A stretch of DNA of 64,000 bases from JAJPXC01 sp964510535. Lineage in GTDB: Bacteria; Bacteroidota; Bacteroidia; Bacteroidales; Muribaculaceae. The DNA lies in the NCBI GenBank assembly GCA_964510535.1, contig CAZECG010000009.1, positions 1 through 64,000 of the forward strand. The letters are read 5' to 3'. The notes under the pieces are model-generated. The model was given only the letters and a program-made list of their open reading frames with translations, had not been told where the DNA came from and made no database searches. Below are positions 16,790-25,809 of this stretch, piece by piece. The position numbers and the translations under genes were made by a program. Numbering within the stretch: the first letter of the stretch is position 1; each line of letters begins with the position of its first letter.

Positions 16790-18826
16790 CTACTGACCGA
16801 TAAACCGTTTTACCTCATTAAGGATATTCTCAGGGGTAAAACCGAATTTTTCGTCGAGAACTTTATAGGGAGCTGAAGCGCCAAAACGGCTCAATCCATA
16901 GACATACCCATTAGTCCCGACAACCCCACGGAGGGTTGACGGCAAACCGGCCGTTAATCCGAATACAGGGACACCTTTAGGAATCACACTGTCACGATAT
17001 TCAGCGGGCTGCGACTCAAACAGGCCGAGTGAAGGCACCGACACAACGCGGCTTGGAATGTTTTCATCATCAAGAAGTTCAGCCACCTTGCAAAGCAATG
17101 ACACTTCCGAACCATTTGCAACGAGAACCACCTTAGGCAACGGCGAATCCATCACCACATATCCGCCGCTACGCATGGCGAGAGCCTCGTCATAACGATT
17201 CCCTGTCGCAGACGGCAAGTCCTGCAAATCCTGACGACTGAAAATCAGTGCCGTAGGCGAATCTTGATTTTCCATAGCCATCTGCCATGCCACTGTGGTT
17301 TCCGCTGAATCGGCAGGTCGTAAAACCAGCATCGACGGACGTCCGCTAAGATTGCGCAATTCCTCCAGCAGCCTAATTTGGGCTTCTTGTTCTACCGGTT
17401 CATGTGTCGGGCCGTCCTCGCCAACTCTGAAAGCATCGTGACTCCATACATACTTAACCGGCAATTCCATCAAGGCCGCCATTCTTACCGCAGGTTTCAT
17501 GTAGTCAGAAAAGACAAAGAATGTGCCACATGCAGCAATCATGCCGCCGTGCAGGACAATACCGTTCATAATCGAGGCCATGGTCAATTCCGACACCCCG
17601 GCATGGAGGAAAGCTCCGGAAAAATCGCCATGAACAAAAGCCTTGGTCTTTTTCAGAAAGCCATCGGTTTTATCAGAATTTGCCAAATCGGCCGACGACA
17701 CAATCATATTGCCCACTTTTTCAGCCAAAACGCCAAGTATATTGGAAGAAGCAGTGCGGGTAGCGATATCGGCTTTATGCTCTATTGAACTATAGTCTAT
17801 TTCAGGGATACGACCGGCAATGAATCCCTCAAGCTGCGCCGCTTTTTCAGGATTGGTCTTTGCCCATTCATCGTGCGCAGCTCTGCGAGCCTTGACTATT
17901 TGTCTAAGTTGCTCATCGCGTTTACGATACAAGTCTGCCACATCATCCCAAATCGCCCAAGGGTTTTCGGGATCACCGCCAAGATTTCTGACCGTAGCAG
18001 CATAATCCGCGCCTGATTTTGACAACGGCTGACCGTGAGTGCTGCACTGGCCTTCAAAATTCGACCCATCGGCTTTCACACAGCCTCGCCCCATTATGGT
18101 TTTTCCTATTATCAAGGTCGGGCGTTCTGTCTCTGCAATCGCCGCCTGCAATGCATCGGCTATTGCCGCCGGATCGGTGCCGTCAATTTCTATGACATTC
18201 CAGTGCCAAGCACGATATTTAGCCGCATAGTCTTCAGTGTCGACAGCATCCACATCGGTCGACAGCTGCACGTCATTGCTGTCATAGAACATTATCAGAT
18301 TAGATAGACCGAGGAATCCGGCAATGCGCCCTGCACCCTGCGATATTTCCTCTTGGATGCCACCGTCAGAAATAAAGGCATAGGTTTTATGAGCTATTGT
18401 CTCGCCAAAACGAGCCACGAGAAAACGTTCAGCCAAGGCGCAGCCGACAGCCATTGTATGCCCCTGGCCAAGAGGCCCTGAGGTGTTTTCAACGCCCCGT
18501 TCGGGATTGAGTTCGGGATGCCCGGGGGTAACGCCGCCCCACTGGCGGAACTGTTTTAGTTCGTCGATAGTATATTTGCCCGACAACGCAAGTACGCTGT
18601 AAAGCATTGGCGACATATGCCCCGGATCAAGGAAGAAACGATCGCGGGCAAACCATGTCGGGTCATCGGGATCGGACACAAGGAATCGGGAGTAAAGCAC
18701 ATTTGCGAAATCAGCCCCACCCATAGCACCGCCGGGATGGCCAGACTTAGCTTTTTCAACCATCGATGCCGCCAAAATGCGGATATTGTCGGCTGCTCGA
18801 TTTAAAAGGGCGTTATTTTGCTCCAT
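16790..18826 (-). CDS. tkt: Transketolase
   Basis: A 678-residue thiamine-diphosphate enzyme of the non-oxidative pentose phosphate pathway, exchanging two-carbon units between sugar phosphates. Signatures in order: KSGHPGGAMGGADF, GVENTSGPLGQGH, a SDGGIQEEISQGA metal/ThDP region, the catalytic-glutamate segment HDAFRVGEDGPTHEPVEQ, and a C-terminal domain (VVLVANGSEVSLL). Length is normal. A candidate promoter lies about 45-75 nt upstream; the gap of about 180 nt downstream to the OmpA start is A/T-rich. Confidence 0.97.
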   Translation of the reverse strand: MEQNNALLNRAADNIRILAASMVEKAKSGHPGGAMGGADFANVLYSRFLVSDPDDPTWFARDRFFLDPGHMSPMLYSVLALSGKYTIDELKQFRQWGGVTPGHPELNPERGVENTSGPLGQGHTMAVGCALAERFLVARFGETIAHKTYAFISDGGIQEEISQGAGRIAGFLGLSNLIMFYDSNDVQLSTDVDAVDTEDYAAKYRAWHWNVIEIDGTDPAAIADALQAAIAETERPTLIIGKTIMGRGCVKADGSNFEGQCSTHGQPLSKSGADYAATVRNLGGDPENPWAIWDDVADLYRKRDEQLRQIVKARRAAHDEWAKTNPEKAAQLEGFIAGRIPEIDYSSIEHKADIATRTASSNILGVLAEKVGNMIVSSADLANSDKTDGFLKKTKAFVHGDFSGAFLHAGVSELTMASIMNGIVLHGGMIAACGTFFVFSDYMKPAVRMAALMELPVKYVWSHDAFRVGEDGPTHEPVEQEAQIRLLEELRNLSGRPSMLVLRPADSAETTVAWQMAMENQDSPTALIFSRQDLQDLPSATGNRYDEALAMRSGGYVVMDSPLPKVVLVANGSEVSLLCKVAELLDDENIPSRVVSVPSLGLFESQPAEYRDSVIPKGVPVFGLTAGLPSTLRGVVGTNGYVYGLSRFGASAPYKVLDEKFGFTPENILNEVKRFIGQ

Positions 18827-18867
18827 CTCTGACTATATATTATGAATTAATATCAAGTTTGATTGCA

Positions 18868-18899
18868 CGAAATTACTATAAAAACTTTGACCGACCAAG
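18868..18899 (-). promoter_or_regulatory. Possible promoter for tkt
   Basis: On the minus strand, CTTG (18899-18896), 20 nt, TAATTTCG (18875-18868); one mismatch in each box against TTTG/TAnnTTTG. Confidence 0.4.
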
Positions 18900-18937
18900 T
18901 TATAGTGCGAAATATTCTCATTAATAGCACAAGCTCA

Positions 18938-19693
18938 TCATTCGGGCGTTAAATCCATGTGTTGAATCGCATCGACTAAAACCGCATTGGCGAGTGTTAG
19001 GCCAAAAATCGCCACAGTTGTTGGGAAAGTTCCGTTTACTGCTACTTTATTGAATGTCATAGAACCATCATGTGATTCACAAACATTTTCTTTGTTCTTA
19101 ACAATTTCATCAGCATACACACATTTGAATTTACGCGACGGAAATTGTCCCGTTTTACGGAATTTATAACGAAGCGACGCAGCGAGAGGGCATCCTTTCA
19201 CTTTCCAAAATTCATCTATAACTATTTTTGACGGATGTATTTTCAATGCCGCCCCCATCGACGAATACAACTTACTGCCACTTGCGGTGGCGTTTAGTAT
19301 TAACAAAGCCTTGTCAGAGAGGGAATCTATCGCATCAATTATTACGTCGTAGGATGACAGGTCAAATTTATCAGCGGTTTCAGAGGAATAAGACAAACGC
19401 ACAGCTTTGATGTCAAGATCGGGGTTGATGTCTAACATACGTTTTGACAATACGTCCACTTTTGGGACTCCGACCGTAGAGTTCAGTGCAGGCAACTGGC
19501 GATTGATATTGGTAACGCAAACGGCATCGGGGTCAACCATGGTCAACGCTCCTATGCCGGAACGGACCAACCCTTCAGCGCACCAGCTACCTACACCGCC
19601 CACGCCAAAAATGATTATGCGAAGCGAAGCTAACCGCCGCATAGCATCGCTACCGACCAATAATTCGGTTCTCTGAAATATTTCTCGTGCCAT
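18938..19693 (-). CDS. tcdA: tRNA threonylcarbamoyladenosine dehydratase (TcdA/CsdL, ThiF-like)
   Basis: A 251-residue E1-like protein that cyclises the t6A37 modification of ANN-decoding tRNAs using ATP. It shows the ThiF nucleotide-binding core RIIIFGVGGVGSWCAEGLVRSGIG, the VDPDAVCVTNINRQLPA motif with the Asn-Arg pair, DVIIDAIDSLSDKALL, and the C-terminal FGLTLANAVL helix. Length and motif order match TcdA rather than the thiamine or molybdopterin paralogues, and no catalytic-cysteine thiotransfer domain follows. It lies downstream of the DPP III gene in the same orientation, separated by 77 nt that include a small hairpin. Confidence 0.92.
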   Translation of the reverse strand: MAREIFQRTELLVGSDAMRRLASLRIIIFGVGGVGSWCAEGLVRSGIGALTMVDPDAVCVTNINRQLPALNSTVGVPKVDVLSKRMLDINPDLDIKAVRLSYSSETADKFDLSSYDVIIDAIDSLSDKALLILNATASGSKLYSSMGAALKIHPSKIVIDEFWKVKGCPLAASLRYKFRKTGQFPSRKFKCVYADEIVKNKENVCESHDGSMTFNKVAVNGTFPTTVAIFGLTLANAVLVDAIQHMDLTPE

Positions 19694-19718
19694 AAATTAT
19701 TCTTCAATTTAACACACA

Positions 19719-19739
19719 GGCCCGAAGTTTTATCGGGCC
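19719..19739 (-). terminator. Small GC hairpin after the DPP III gene
   Basis: Arms GGCCCGA (19719-19725) and TCGGGCC (19733-19739) with a 7-nt loop. No T-run follows, so it may be only a weak terminator or processing site. Confidence 0.4.
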
Positions 19740-19770
19740 AGCGGTGATAATTAAACAAATATGTGCCTGT

Positions 19771-21780
19771 TTACTTTGTCAGCGGAGAATAATCGCATGA
19801 GTACCGAAGCATCTGAGTGATATAGTCCTCGTCGTAGCTTATGGCGACATCAACCACTTCCCCCTCGGAATTCTTGACTGCGGTGTAAACCGGATTGACA
19901 AACCCTTTGTAAGGGGCAATCGACAGATTCGCATAACGGTCGAGCACCTCTTTATGGATTTTGGGGTCAACCTTAACTGCGTAATGTTCCACCAAGTTAC
20001 GTCCGGCTTCATAATCGCCTTCACTCTTGATGCGCTGGATTTCGCCGAGCAGCGTGCCGAAGAGTTGGCGCAAGCGTTGGTAGTCGTTGATTTTGATGAA
20101 AGTCTTGCCGTCGCGTTTGACGAGTTCAATCACGTTATCGGCCTTGCCGTGCTCATAGGCCCACTCGGCGATGAGTTTGCGGTTGCGCATGTGGGCTTCT
20201 TCGACATCTTTGCCCGGTTCTATACGCATCAGTTGCGTCATAAGCCCGTTCAGAATGTATTTATAATACTCTGCCTGATAAGCATCGGGGTTATCCAGGA
20301 GCCCAAGCTCCACCAATTTCGGGTCGGCGAGATAATAAAGGGCGAACAAGTCGGCGCGAGTCTCCTCCAAAGTTGACCCGTGGGCCTTGAGCGCATCGGG
20401 ATCGACACCGGGGAGCAGTTGGCCGGACCCGTGGCCGAGGCACTCGTGCAGGTCGGTGTGAAGATTGTCAGTTATGAACAGATATTTATCCATTAAGTCA
20501 CGGGTCGGTTGGTCAATAACAAACTCTTCATTGAAACCGTTGCCGTGACTTGCCTCGTCGTAGGCTTGTGTGATATTTTCGAGAGTTACCGATTTTGAAC
20601 CGTGCGCTGCACGAATCCAGTTGGCGTTTGGCAAATTAACACCTATGGGTGTAGCTGGATATGAGTCGCCGGCAAGTATCGCTGCGGTAATAACTTTTGC
20701 GCTGACGCCCTTTACCTCCGGCTTGCGGAAACGCGGGTCAACCGGCGAACGGTCTTCAAACCACTGCGCATTTTGACTTATGACCTCCGTGCGGTGTGAG
20801 GCAGCCTCGTTTTTGAAATTCACGATTGACTCCCAAGAGCCGGTCATGCCCAATGGATCGCCATAACTTTCGATGAAGCCGTTGATGAAATCGACTTTTG
20901 AGGCAAGATCCTCAACCCAGAGGATTGAGTACTCGTCGAAGTCGCACAAATCACCCGAACGATAATACTCTACCAATTTGCTTATAACGTTCCTCTGTGC
21001 ATCGTTCTCGGCATACAGCGCAGCCTTTTCAAGATTTTCCACAATCTTTTCGATTGCTTTAGAGTAAACCCCACCGATTTTATACACTTCCTCAACCACT
21101 TTACCATCTTTCTTAACAAGACGAGTATTCAGCCCATAAGAAATCGGGGTCGAGTCATTTGGATTTTTTATTGCGCTAAAGTAGTCTTCTACCTCTTTTT
21201 GCGTCACACCTTCATAGAGGTTATTGGCCGATGTCGCAATCAAATCGGCACCTTCGGCCTGATTAACCCGCTTAGCCATCACAGCAGGGTTGAAAATCAC
21301 CTCAAACAAGGTTTCAACGTCAGCGGGACGCTTGTCGACTGGAAGTTTAGAAATTTGAGCAGATAGGAACTCGCGGCTGAACTCGGGGACAAACTTATCC
21401 ATCGAGTAGTGGTGGTGTATGCCGTTTCCAAACCATATTTGTTTGAGGTACTTTTCAAAGCCTTTGAATTCGACAGAGTTCTTATCGCCCTTGTAGTTGA
21501 CATAGACCGCTTCGAGCATCGAGCGGATGGCGAGGTTGTGCTTGCCGTTTTGGTCCCACAAGATATCACGGCCTTGCAAAGCGGCTTCGGTGAGGTAGTA
21601 GACGAGCTTCTTTTGCGAGAGTGTCAAATTCTCGAAATCGGGCACTTTGTAGCGCAACACTTCAATGTCGGCGAAACGGTCGACAACGTAGTTAAACTCT
21701 TTAGCGTCAACGGTCATAGCTGATGTGGTTATAGCTAACCCGAGCATTGCTCCGGGCAGGAATTTTGTGAATTTCGACAT
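19771..21780 (-). CDS. Exported dipeptidyl-peptidase III (M49 family)
   Basis: A 669-residue zinc metallopeptidase that removes dipeptides from the N terminus of short peptides. It begins with a signal peptide (MSKFTKFLPGAMLGLAITTSAMTVDA), so it acts in the periplasm or outside; I use the ATG at 21780, not the longer frame from 21822 that would overlap rlmI. The zinc motif is HECLGH (H445-H450), the five-residue variant would be HExxxGH, so the form here is HExxGH, as known in the Bacteroidetes enzymes. EETRADLFALYYL supplies the third ligand Glu. It is the last gene of a probable dxr-rseP-rlmI-DPP III transcript (31 nt after rlmI). Confidence 0.92.
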   Translation of the reverse strand: MSKFTKFLPGAMLGLAITTSAMTVDAKEFNYVVDRFADIEVLRYKVPDFENLTLSQKKLVYYLTEAALQGRDILWDQNGKHNLAIRSMLEAVYVNYKGDKNSVEFKGFEKYLKQIWFGNGIHHHYSMDKFVPEFSREFLSAQISKLPVDKRPADVETLFEVIFNPAVMAKRVNQAEGADLIATSANNLYEGVTQKEVEDYFSAIKNPNDSTPISYGLNTRLVKKDGKVVEEVYKIGGVYSKAIEKIVENLEKAALYAENDAQRNVISKLVEYYRSGDLCDFDEYSILWVEDLASKVDFINGFIESYGDPLGMTGSWESIVNFKNEAASHRTEVISQNAQWFEDRSPVDPRFRKPEVKGVSAKVITAAILAGDSYPATPIGVNLPNANWIRAAHGSKSVTLENITQAYDEASHGNGFNEEFVIDQPTRDLMDKYLFITDNLHTDLHECLGHGSGQLLPGVDPDALKAHGSTLEETRADLFALYYLADPKLVELGLLDNPDAYQAEYYKYILNGLMTQLMRIEPGKDVEEAHMRNRKLIAEWAYEHGKADNVIELVKRDGKTFIKINDYQRLRQLFGTLLGEIQRIKSEGDYEAGRNLVEHYAVKVDPKIHKEVLDRYANLSIAPYKGFVNPVYTAVKNSEGEVVDVAISYDEDYITQMLRYSCDYSPLTK

Positions 21781-21811
21781 ATAATTTAATGAATGATATG
21801 TTATTATAACA

Positions 21812-22996
21812 TTATTCGACATAAAGCACCAGCCCCTTCAGATATTCACCCTCGGGGTGATAGATGTTGATAGGGTGGTCGGCAGGTTGGGTGAGCTGGT
21901 GGAGTATGCGCACCTTGCGACGCGACTGGGCAGCCGCGGAAAAGACTCCGAGCCGGAATTGTTCGCGCGTTATCGCTTGGGAGCAAGAAAATGTAAACAG
22001 TATGCCTCCCGGGGCTATTTTTTCAAAAGCCTTGGCGTTCAAACGCTGATATCCGCGCAATGCGTTTTTAATCGCGCTGCGATGTTTGGCAAATGCAGGC
22101 GGATCAAGGACAATGAGATCGTAGGCTCCGCTTTCCATATTGTCGAGATATTTAAACGCGTCCTCGGCAAACGCCTTGTGGCGGTTGTCGCCTGGGAAGT
22201 TAAGCTCTACATTATCGTTGGTGAGCGACACGGCTTTGGCCGAACTGTCGACGGAGTGGACTTGGAGCGCACCGCCGCGCATAGCGTAGACCGAGAACCC
22301 GCCGGTGTAGCAGAACATATTGAGCACCTTGCGCCCGTGGCTGAACCGCTCGAGTAGCGAGCGGTTGTCGCGCTGGTCCACAAAAAATCCGGTTTTTTGA
22401 CCTTTAAGCCAATCGACATGAAATCTAATGCCGTTCTCGATTGCGACATTTGTGGTAAACCCACCGATTATGTAATCATTTTGTGGATCAAGGTGAGCCT
22501 TGTAAGGTAGTGTGGTCTCAGATTTGTAATAAACATTCTCGACTCCGAGACCTTCCATCCCGACAATGGCCGCAGCTATAATGTCGCGGCAAAAGTGCAT
22601 TCCGGGCGAATGTGCTTGAACAACCGCAGTGTTTCCATATATATCAACAACCAGTCCCGGCAAGAAATCGCCTTCTCCATGGACAAGACGGTAGGCATTA
22701 TTATCATGCCGAGCCAATCCAAGACACTTCCGCAAAGCATACGCGTCACCCAGCCTCCGCTTAAAAAATAGCTCGTCAATATCGGTGTCGCCGAAATCGA
22801 GGACACGGATCACGATACTGCCAATCTGATAGTGGCCCGTTCCTATTAACCGCCCATCAGACGCATATACCTTAACCACCGAACCTTCTTCAAGGCCGTC
22901 GGGAATGGCATTGACAGCTCCCGAGAACACCCAGGGATGAAATCGGTCGAGTGAGCCCTCTTTCCCTTTTTTCAATATTATTTTATTGTCAACCAT
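21812..22996 (-). CDS. rlmI: Class I rRNA large-subunit methyltransferase (RlmI/YccW-like)
   Basis: A 394-residue SAM-dependent cytosine-C5 methyltransferase of the RlmI group, modifying 23S rRNA. An N-terminal PUA domain (about residues 1-75, HPWVFSGAV, then EGSVVKVYASDGRLIGTGHY) is followed by the EEHD-like middle and a Rossmann methyltransferase domain: VLNMFCYTGGFSVYAMRGGA for SAM binding and LIVLDPPAFAKHRSA for the catalytic loop. FSCSQAI carries the conserved C-terminal Cys. It starts 12 nt after the rseP stop, consistent with one transcript. Confidence 0.9.
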   Translation of the reverse strand: MVDNKIILKKGKEGSLDRFHPWVFSGAVNAIPDGLEEGSVVKVYASDGRLIGTGHYQIGSIVIRVLDFGDTDIDELFFKRRLGDAYALRKCLGLARHDNNAYRLVHGEGDFLPGLVVDIYGNTAVVQAHSPGMHFCRDIIAAAIVGMEGLGVENVYYKSETTLPYKAHLDPQNDYIIGGFTTNVAIENGIRFHVDWLKGQKTGFFVDQRDNRSLLERFSHGRKVLNMFCYTGGFSVYAMRGGALQVHSVDSSAKAVSLTNDNVELNFPGDNRHKAFAEDAFKYLDNMESGAYDLIVLDPPAFAKHRSAIKNALRGYQRLNAKAFEKIAPGGILFTFSCSQAITREQFRLGVFSAAAQSRRKVRILHQLTQPADHPINIYHPEGEYLKGLVLYVE

Positions 22997-23008
22997 CTTT
23001 TTAAGCGT

Positions 23009-24373
23009 TTAGAATACGGCTCTTATAAGGTCAAGGCCGTTGGCATAGACCAAAAGCAGCAACAAAAATACCATACCGGCTATTTGCGCATATTCAAGGA
23101 ATTTTTCACTTGGTTTCCTTCGAGTGATGATTTCATACAGCACAAACATGACATGACCGCCATCAAGAGCCGGGATGGGAATTATATTCATAAATGCGAG
23201 AATCACTGAAAGAAAAGCGGTAATTTCCCAAAAAGAACGCCAATTCCATTTGTCGGGGAACATACTTCCTATGGCTCCGAAGCCACCCATACTCGTAGCA
23301 CCTTCTTTAGTGAACAGATGCTTCAATGACCCGACGTATGCCGTCAGCGTGGTAGTTCCTATCTCAATGCCCTTGGGGATGGACTCAAACAAAGTGTAAT
23401 GAATGTCGGTAACAGGATATATATCAGTTATGGGTGTTAAAGCTATACCAATTTTACCGTTTTCGGTAGGGGTAATAGGCACTGTCACTACCGAACCATC
23501 ACGCACGACAGATATAGTCGTAGGTAATCCTTTAAGAGAGTCGAGAGCCGAGGAGAACTCAACATACGCAGTTGTTGGTGTCTGGCCGACAGCTACTACT
23601 CGGTCACCGACTTTCAGCCCGGCATCGTAAGCCGGTTGCCCCTTGACGACATCTTTGACTTGCACTGGTACCCTGTAGCCAAAAAATCCTTTATCGTCAT
23701 TGAGCCGGAACAAGAAATCGTCGGGGATAGCTATTTTGACTTCTCCCGCCCCGGGGCGCAACACTGTGACTGTGTCGGCTTCTATCATTTTGATAATGTG
23801 GTTGCGGTCGGTAGCCTTTATTGTATCGCCGTCGGCAAGCAACGGTATATCTCCGTTACGGAATCCCACTTTTTGTGCCGCGGGGACATAATCAAAGCCC
23901 TCGGTAGCATCGCTGAAATCAATGGTCTTTTCGCCCCAATAAAAAGCGATACCGGCGTAAATGATTATTGCAAGAATAAAATTGAACAACACTCCACCTA
24001 TCATTACCATAAGCCGTTGATAAGCCGGTTTCGATCTGAACTCCCATGGTTCAGGGTCTTTTTCCATCTGGTCCTTGTCCATCGACTCATCAATCATTCC
24101 GGCAATCTTGCAATAACCGCCGAGAGGTAGCCATCCTATTCCATATTCTGTATCGCGCCACGTGGGGCGTTCGCTGCCGTCGCGGTTGAGCTTGACTTTC
24201 CCCTTCTTGGGCTTGTACCTGAACAACGAGAACCAGGGGTTAAAAAAGAGGTAGAATTTTTCGACCTTTATGCCAAACACGCGGGCAAAGAAGTAGTGTC
24301 CAAATTCGTGTATGATGACCAGCAGGGCCAATGCGAGCACAAGCTGTGCGGCCTTAATAAGAAATGTTTCCAT
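23009..24373 (-). CDS. rseP: RseP-type site-2 intramembrane zinc protease
   Basis: A 454-residue multi-pass inner-membrane protease (M50). The first helix contains the zinc motif HEFGH (residues 22-26). Two PDZ-like regions follow the first membrane segments (KVGFRNGDIPLLADGDTI and PAYDAGLKVGDRVVAVGQ). The last helices carry NIIPIPALDGGH, which supplies the third zinc ligand Asp. Such enzymes cleave anti-sigma factors or signal-peptide remnants; the substrate here is unknown. Its ATG overlaps the dxr stop by one base, so the two are translationally coupled, a common order in Bacteroidetes. Confidence 0.94.
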   Translation of the reverse strand: METFLIKAAQLVLALALLVIIHEFGHYFFARVFGIKVEKFYLFFNPWFSLFRYKPKKGKVKLNRDGSERPTWRDTEYGIGWLPLGGYCKIAGMIDESMDKDQMEKDPEPWEFRSKPAYQRLMVMIGGVLFNFILAIIIYAGIAFYWGEKTIDFSDATEGFDYVPAAQKVGFRNGDIPLLADGDTIKATDRNHIIKMIEADTVTVLRPGAGEVKIAIPDDFLFRLNDDKGFFGYRVPVQVKDVVKGQPAYDAGLKVGDRVVAVGQTPTTAYVEFSSALDSLKGLPTTISVVRDGSVVTVPITPTENGKIGIALTPITDIYPVTDIHYTLFESIPKGIEIGTTTLTAYVGSLKHLFTKEGATSMGGFGAIGSMFPDKWNWRSFWEITAFLSVILAFMNIIPIPALDGGHVMFVLYEIITRRKPSEKFLEYAQIAGMVFLLLLLVYANGLDLIRAVF

Positions 24374-25542
24374 TAAAAGTTTTTATTGATTATCATCGAC
24401 TCGGCTGTAGCACGAGTCAAAGAGTTTATATTCACATAATCTTCATATAGCGGAGTCTCAATAAAATCCACTTTTTCAAGGCAACGGCAGATTATGCGGT
24501 AAATATCCAAGAATCCTATGCGTTCTCTGAGGAAAGCGGCTACAGCCACTTCATTGGCTGCATTTATGACACATGCGGTCGCCCCCCCCCTTGACAAAGC
24601 GTAATGCCCCAATTTGACACACGGGAACCGTTCTTCATCGGGACACTCAAAAGTGAGATTGGAAAGTTGTCCGATACTTAGCGCGCCATCGTCGGTGTAC
24701 AGGCGTGTCGCGTCTCCGAGGGCATACCGTATCGGCAATCTCATATCGGGGACTCCGAGCTGAGCTTTAACCGCTCCATCCACAAATTCCACCATCGAAT
24801 GGACTATAGACTGCGGATGCACTACCGGTGTTATCTTTTCAGGTTCCATATCGAATAGCCAACGTGCCTCGATAATCTCGAAAGCCTTGTTGAGCATCGT
24901 TGCAGAGTCAATGGTGATTTTCGCACCCATCGACCAATTGGGATGCCGCAATGCATCTTTGACCGTGACATCAGCGAGACGAGATTGAGGCGTAGTGCGG
25001 AAAGGTCCTCCCGAAGCAGTAATTATGAGACGACGCACACTCTCCTTATCCTCTCCTACAAGGCACTGATATATCGCTGAATGTTCCGAATCGACGGGAA
25101 GCACCCGCGAAGATGATTTTATCAATTCACTTGTCACCAGTTCGCCGGCCACGACAAGAGTTTCCTTATTAGCAAGGGCAATATCCTTTCCGGCCTTAAT
25201 GGCTCGTAACGTCGGAGCGAGACCACTATAACCGACCGTTGCCGTCACAACGGTATCAAAACAGTCAAGTTGCATCGCATCAGCAATCGCCGACACCCCG
25301 GAAGCGGTTTGGATGCCAAGTGGTTCAAGAGCGTCACGCAGTTTCCAATAATTGCTGTCATCGGCGATTATCGCATAGTCAGGTTTGAATCTAATCGCTT
25401 GCCTTATCAACGTGTCAACCTTTGTTCCTGCAATGAGAATCCGCGCCTTGAATCGGTCGGGATAGCGTGCGATTATATCAAGAGTCTGCGTGCCTATCGA
25501 ACCAGTGGAACCCAATATGGCTATATTTTTCAGTTGAGTCAC
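24373..25542 (-). CDS. dxr: 1-deoxy-D-xylulose-5-phosphate reductoisomerase
   Basis: A 389-residue NADPH-dependent enzyme, second step of the MEP isoprenoid pathway. It opens with the NADPH-binding GSTGSIGTQTLDII, continues with ANKETLVVAGEL and PVDSEHSAIYQCL (metal-binding Asp/Glu), ITASGGPFRTTP, the SMGAKITIDSATMLNKAFEIIEA block, and ends with CVINAANEVAVAAFL. Length is typical. An unusual feature is a nine-base G tract (24582-24590 on the plus strand as C9) coding for the R-G-G-A before CVINAAN; it is in frame, but a single slip would truncate this essential enzyme. A near-consensus promoter lies about 45 nt upstream. Coupled to rseP. Confidence 0.97.
   Translation of the reverse strand: MTQLKNIAILGSTGSIGTQTLDIIARYPDRFKARILIAGTKVDTLIRQAIRFKPDYAIIADDSNYWKLRDALEPLGIQTASGVSAIADAMQLDCFDTVVTATVGYSGLAPTLRAIKAGKDIALANKETLVVAGELVTSELIKSSSRVLPVDSEHSAIYQCLVGEDKESVRRLIITASGGPFRTTPQSRLADVTVKDALRHPNWSMGAKITIDSATMLNKAFEIIEARWLFDMEPEKITPVVHPQSIVHSMVEFVDGAVKAQLGVPDMRLPIRYALGDATRLYTDDGALSIGQLSNLTFECPDEERFPCVKLGHYALSRGGATACVINAANEVAVAAFLRERIGFLDIYRIICRCLEKVDFIETPLYEDYVNINSLTRATAESMIINKNF
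24582..24590. repeat. C9/G9 homopolymer inside dxr
   Basis: Nine C on the plus strand; in the gene it encodes part of AGG-GGG-GGG-GCG. In frame in this sequence. Confidence 0.9.
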
Positions 25543-25587
25543 TTTCCTCTATTAGCGTAATACTTTGATACATTATAAACGTAGCCG

Positions 25588-25619
25588 CAAAGTTAGGGCA
25601 AATTCTCGATTCATTCAAG
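25588..25619 (-). promoter_or_regulatory. Promoter for the dxr-rseP-rlmI-DPP III operon
   Basis: On the minus strand, CTTG (25619-25616), 20 nt, TAACTTTG (25595-25588). Confidence 0.55.
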
Positions 25620-25809
25620 CCTGAGCCAGCATAAACTTCCGTAAATGTTAAAACATCAAGCCTCTAATGTCTTTTTGAACAAAAATTAGCTACGTTATGT
25701 TATTGAAGTAAAATCGAGAGAAAGCGAGGCATTCCTTTCAATCATTTGATTCATTAGACATTTAAATTCATATAACCAAAATTGAATGTATCATTAAATT
25801 TTACTCACG

